Source: Ifrita kowaldi (taxonomy: Eukaryota; Chordata; Aves; Passeriformes; Cinclosomatidae). From it: a stretch of 64,000 nt of DNA. The position numbers and the translations under genes are program-made. Positions 61,501 through 64,000 of this stretch are shown piece by piece. Under the pieces are notes generated by a model. That model was given only the letters and a program-made list of their open reading frames with translations, was not told the DNA's origin and did not search any database. Position 1 is the stretch's first letter. Each line of letters opens with the position of its first letter. The DNA is taken from NCBI GenBank assembly GCA_013398055.1, contig VZRS01006725.1, positions 62,001 through 126,000 of the forward strand, read 5' to 3'.

Positions 61501-64000
61501 AGCATAGAGGAAATCCAGCTGACACTTTGTTGACTGCATTTGAACTATTCTGCCATTTTAAGTCATGCCTTTTCAACCTTTGCTTTTTGGAAATCTTTGG
61601 TGTTACAGTTCAATTAATGAGAAACTTCTCTTCAAGTCCCTTGACAACTTTTTTCCCATGTTTGCAAAGCTCCATATATATTAGTTCCTAACCACTGTTC
61701 AGAGACAACCTCCTCTTACTTCATATACCTGAGTTATGGTTTGGTTTTTTTCCTAGCATTATCTGTGAGTTCAGTCCATAAATACTGAAGTTTTCAACCC
61801 CAAGTCCATATAAGCAGAACAGGAGAATAATAAATATAACATTAAATTATGCATGGCATAATAGTGCACTTACCACTTTCATGTTCACCAAGTAAAGTAG
61901 AGGAAAACAATTTGTGTCTAAACAAGGGCAGCATTTTTTACATTGTGGAGGTCACTGGAACACATTGTTCTCATTAGATACACAGCAACCTCGGGAAGGA
62001 GTAGAATCCTAGATAAGCACAAGCAAATCTCTAATGGATAGTCTGGGAATGTGTCAGCTGATTTGTAAAATGTAAATGTTTTATGAGTAATAGGGTTTTA
62101 AAGCTGATTTTGATTAATGAAATGCAATCTACTTATTCCTTCAGCAGTCAGCCTACAAACATCTAACCAACCAATTAGTCTGTTTAGGTAAAGTATTAAA
62201 TCTGCCTTTTGTTTAAAAATAGGGAAAAGAAAAACAGACCTGCTCTGGAAGGAATGTGCGGTAAGGAAAAAAACCTTCATTGGTGTGAATGACCTGATTA
62301 GAAAAGTGCAGTAATTATATAAAACTTTGCAAGACTTTGTAGTTCTAAACATACTGACAATTTCGATCTCAGAAGTTAAATTATTAAGTGGAAAAAATGG
62401 GGGCAAACAAAAATGATGTCTTTATATTTTGAAGACTTTTGCAGACCGAGGCAAGGGTGGTTTTGTGAAATCAGCCAAGGTCATGAATTTCACAGCCAGT
62501 TTAGCCATCACTGAGGTAGACAAGGTCGGAAAGTCTAAGGAGTCCTTTCTTGTTTATGGGTTTAATTTGCATCCGTGCCCTCAGTGCGATCAGTTATGGG
62601 TCTTGCACACTATAACATTTGTGAATTGGATTCCTGTGATGGTGCACTGGAGAAGATGCTTCCAACTAGAACTTGCTGAAGGCCTTTGACAGAGAGGTTA
62701 CCTGTGCGGAACCACTGGTTTTGATTGCTCATGGTATTCTCAGTGGGAAGCATTAAAATGGATTGGGCAGATTTTGTTTGTTCTGGTTTTACCATTCTGC
62801 CTAGCTCTGTTTTATCTTGGCTGTCCCATTAAAACAAGCAGACTAATTCCAAACATGTTCAGCTCCAGCATGTTCCCCTCACAGGCATCCAGTCACAAGA
62901 CTGAACAGGTGATTAACACCTGTATTCAGTGCCTGAATAAACCACCTACCCTTGGGTTATAATATTTACAAACATCCATTAATAAATAAACAGTCTGAAG
63001 AGGTAATGCCACACCTTCTCCCTGTAGCCATGTCCATCAAATCTGGCAACTGGAGAGCAGAGATGCTTTAAAAGGCAGTCAAGATGATATCTTAGCAGGG
63101 TTAAGAGAAGGGAGAGTGGCAGACAGTTGGAGAAGGCAAATGGAGGCTCATCTCATTCCCAAGAACTCTATAGTTATCTGAAATAATGCACTGGTTGAGC
63201 TGTTCCATTGCAGCCCATGACAGTGCCCTCTGAACCAGAGCTCGGAGAAGGGCCTGAGGTTGGAAAGGTCAGACAAATGCACAGGATCGTTCTTCAGCAC
63301 TCAAACAGCATTGGAGCTGTTAAAGCACTTCAGAAAGGTTCTGTTTCATCTCATACGTGTTTGGCCACTGGTGATGAGTCGTAGTTCTCCTACTTCATTG
63401 AACTGTGGGTAAGTTTTTCTATCTGCATGACAGCTCTGCTGCAGAAGGAAGGCTCAGTCCTTCATCAGTGCTAGAGGCTTTTTCTGCTGAGAATTTTCTC
63501 TGATTCTATTTCACATCATCTCAAAAATAATCTGATTTTTTTTCTTAACAATATCTATTTTCTTTGTCAGTATTTTTTTTTCATATATGTTTCAGATCCA
63601 TCTCTTTCCTCTGTCCTCCTATTTCCCATTAATTCTCACAATAACATGCATTGATTGTTCTGTTCTGGTAGTGCCAAGATCACCATGGCAGCGCATCAAC
63701 TATTTCCCTTAGGAAAGGCATTACTTCTTCCAGGAAGAGAAGAAAATAGGAAAAAAGATATATTTTCATTATATTTCTAAAACAGTCTAAATTATCTGCT
63801 TCAGTACATGTGTAGACAGTACAGTCAAACCTGTTTTCTCTTGTTTCAGAGATCTTCCATTATTGCACATCTTGATCATTTCTTAAAGTGAAGAAACTCC
63901 TGCAAGAAAACATCACACAGAATCCCTCTATTTCTCCATTTTGTGTGCTCAGAAAGATCTGGTACATAAACACCATTTCATCCTGAATCTGTACTAATCC

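Larger units (their letters stand above)
59450..64000. other. Non-genic unique sequence
   Basis: No recognised gene to the end of the window. It includes a GGAA/GAAA repeat at 61015-61039 and a MIR-like SINE at 61405-61500. Open frames are short and motif-free. Confidence 0.55.

Noticed and set aside
1..64000. Endogenous retrovirus, LTR pair, DNA transposon, tRNA, CRISPR array or bacterial operon
   Set aside because: I found no paired LTRs, terminal inverted repeats, retroviral motifs, tRNA-like A/B boxes, regularly spaced repeats or prokaryotic gene layout.

Overview
The window looks like vertebrate nuclear DNA from a bird. Its recognisable interspersed repeats are almost all chicken-repeat-1 (CR1) LINE fragments. 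Most are 5'-truncated copies ending in the avian 3' signature (reads like 'ccaacccaaaccat' followed by ATTCTATG or ATTCTGTG tails, or the reverse complement). The rest is moderately AT-rich, CpG-poor, single-copy sequence without operons, ribosome binding sites or compact genes. The species cannot be fixed from this evidence. || No protein-coding gene can be supported. No open frame matches a protein family I recognise apart from CR1 reverse-transcriptase remnants, and I see no tRNA, rRNA, CRISPR array, LTR pair or intact transposon. The window is best read as intergenic or deep intronic DNA. || Layout: a long deletion-scarred CR1 on the minus strand at about 80-1315; unique DNA to 5865; a short minus CR1 at 5866-6028; about 14.5 kb of unique DNA with one MIR-like fossil near 6490-6555 and small tandem duplications; plus CR1 at 20587-20871; unique DNA holding a CpG-rich possible exon at 22802-22996; minus CR1 at 23917-24061 and 30931-31078; a diverged plus CR1 tail at 36175-36272; a plus CR1 with ORF2 C-terminal remnants at 39690-40213; an ancient minus CR1 at about 42790-43110; a GC/CpG-richer patch at 43900-44600; plus CR1 at 46982-47191; a MIR-like SINE on plus at about 51030-51150; a CAA/TTG microsatellite at 51494-51523; a plus CR1 tail at 59388-59449; and a MIR-like SINE on minus at about 61405-61500. 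|| Items most worth a second look: the CpG-rich open frame behind a good splice acceptor at 22802; the CpG cluster followed by a TATA-like box near 44217-44345; a perfect 12-bp hairpin at 25642-25669; an 18-bp AT-rich palindrome at 48894-48911; a perfect C/EBP-type palindrome flanked by homeodomain-type sites at 38071; and three MIR-like SINE fossils. I do not see a convincing new biological system here.
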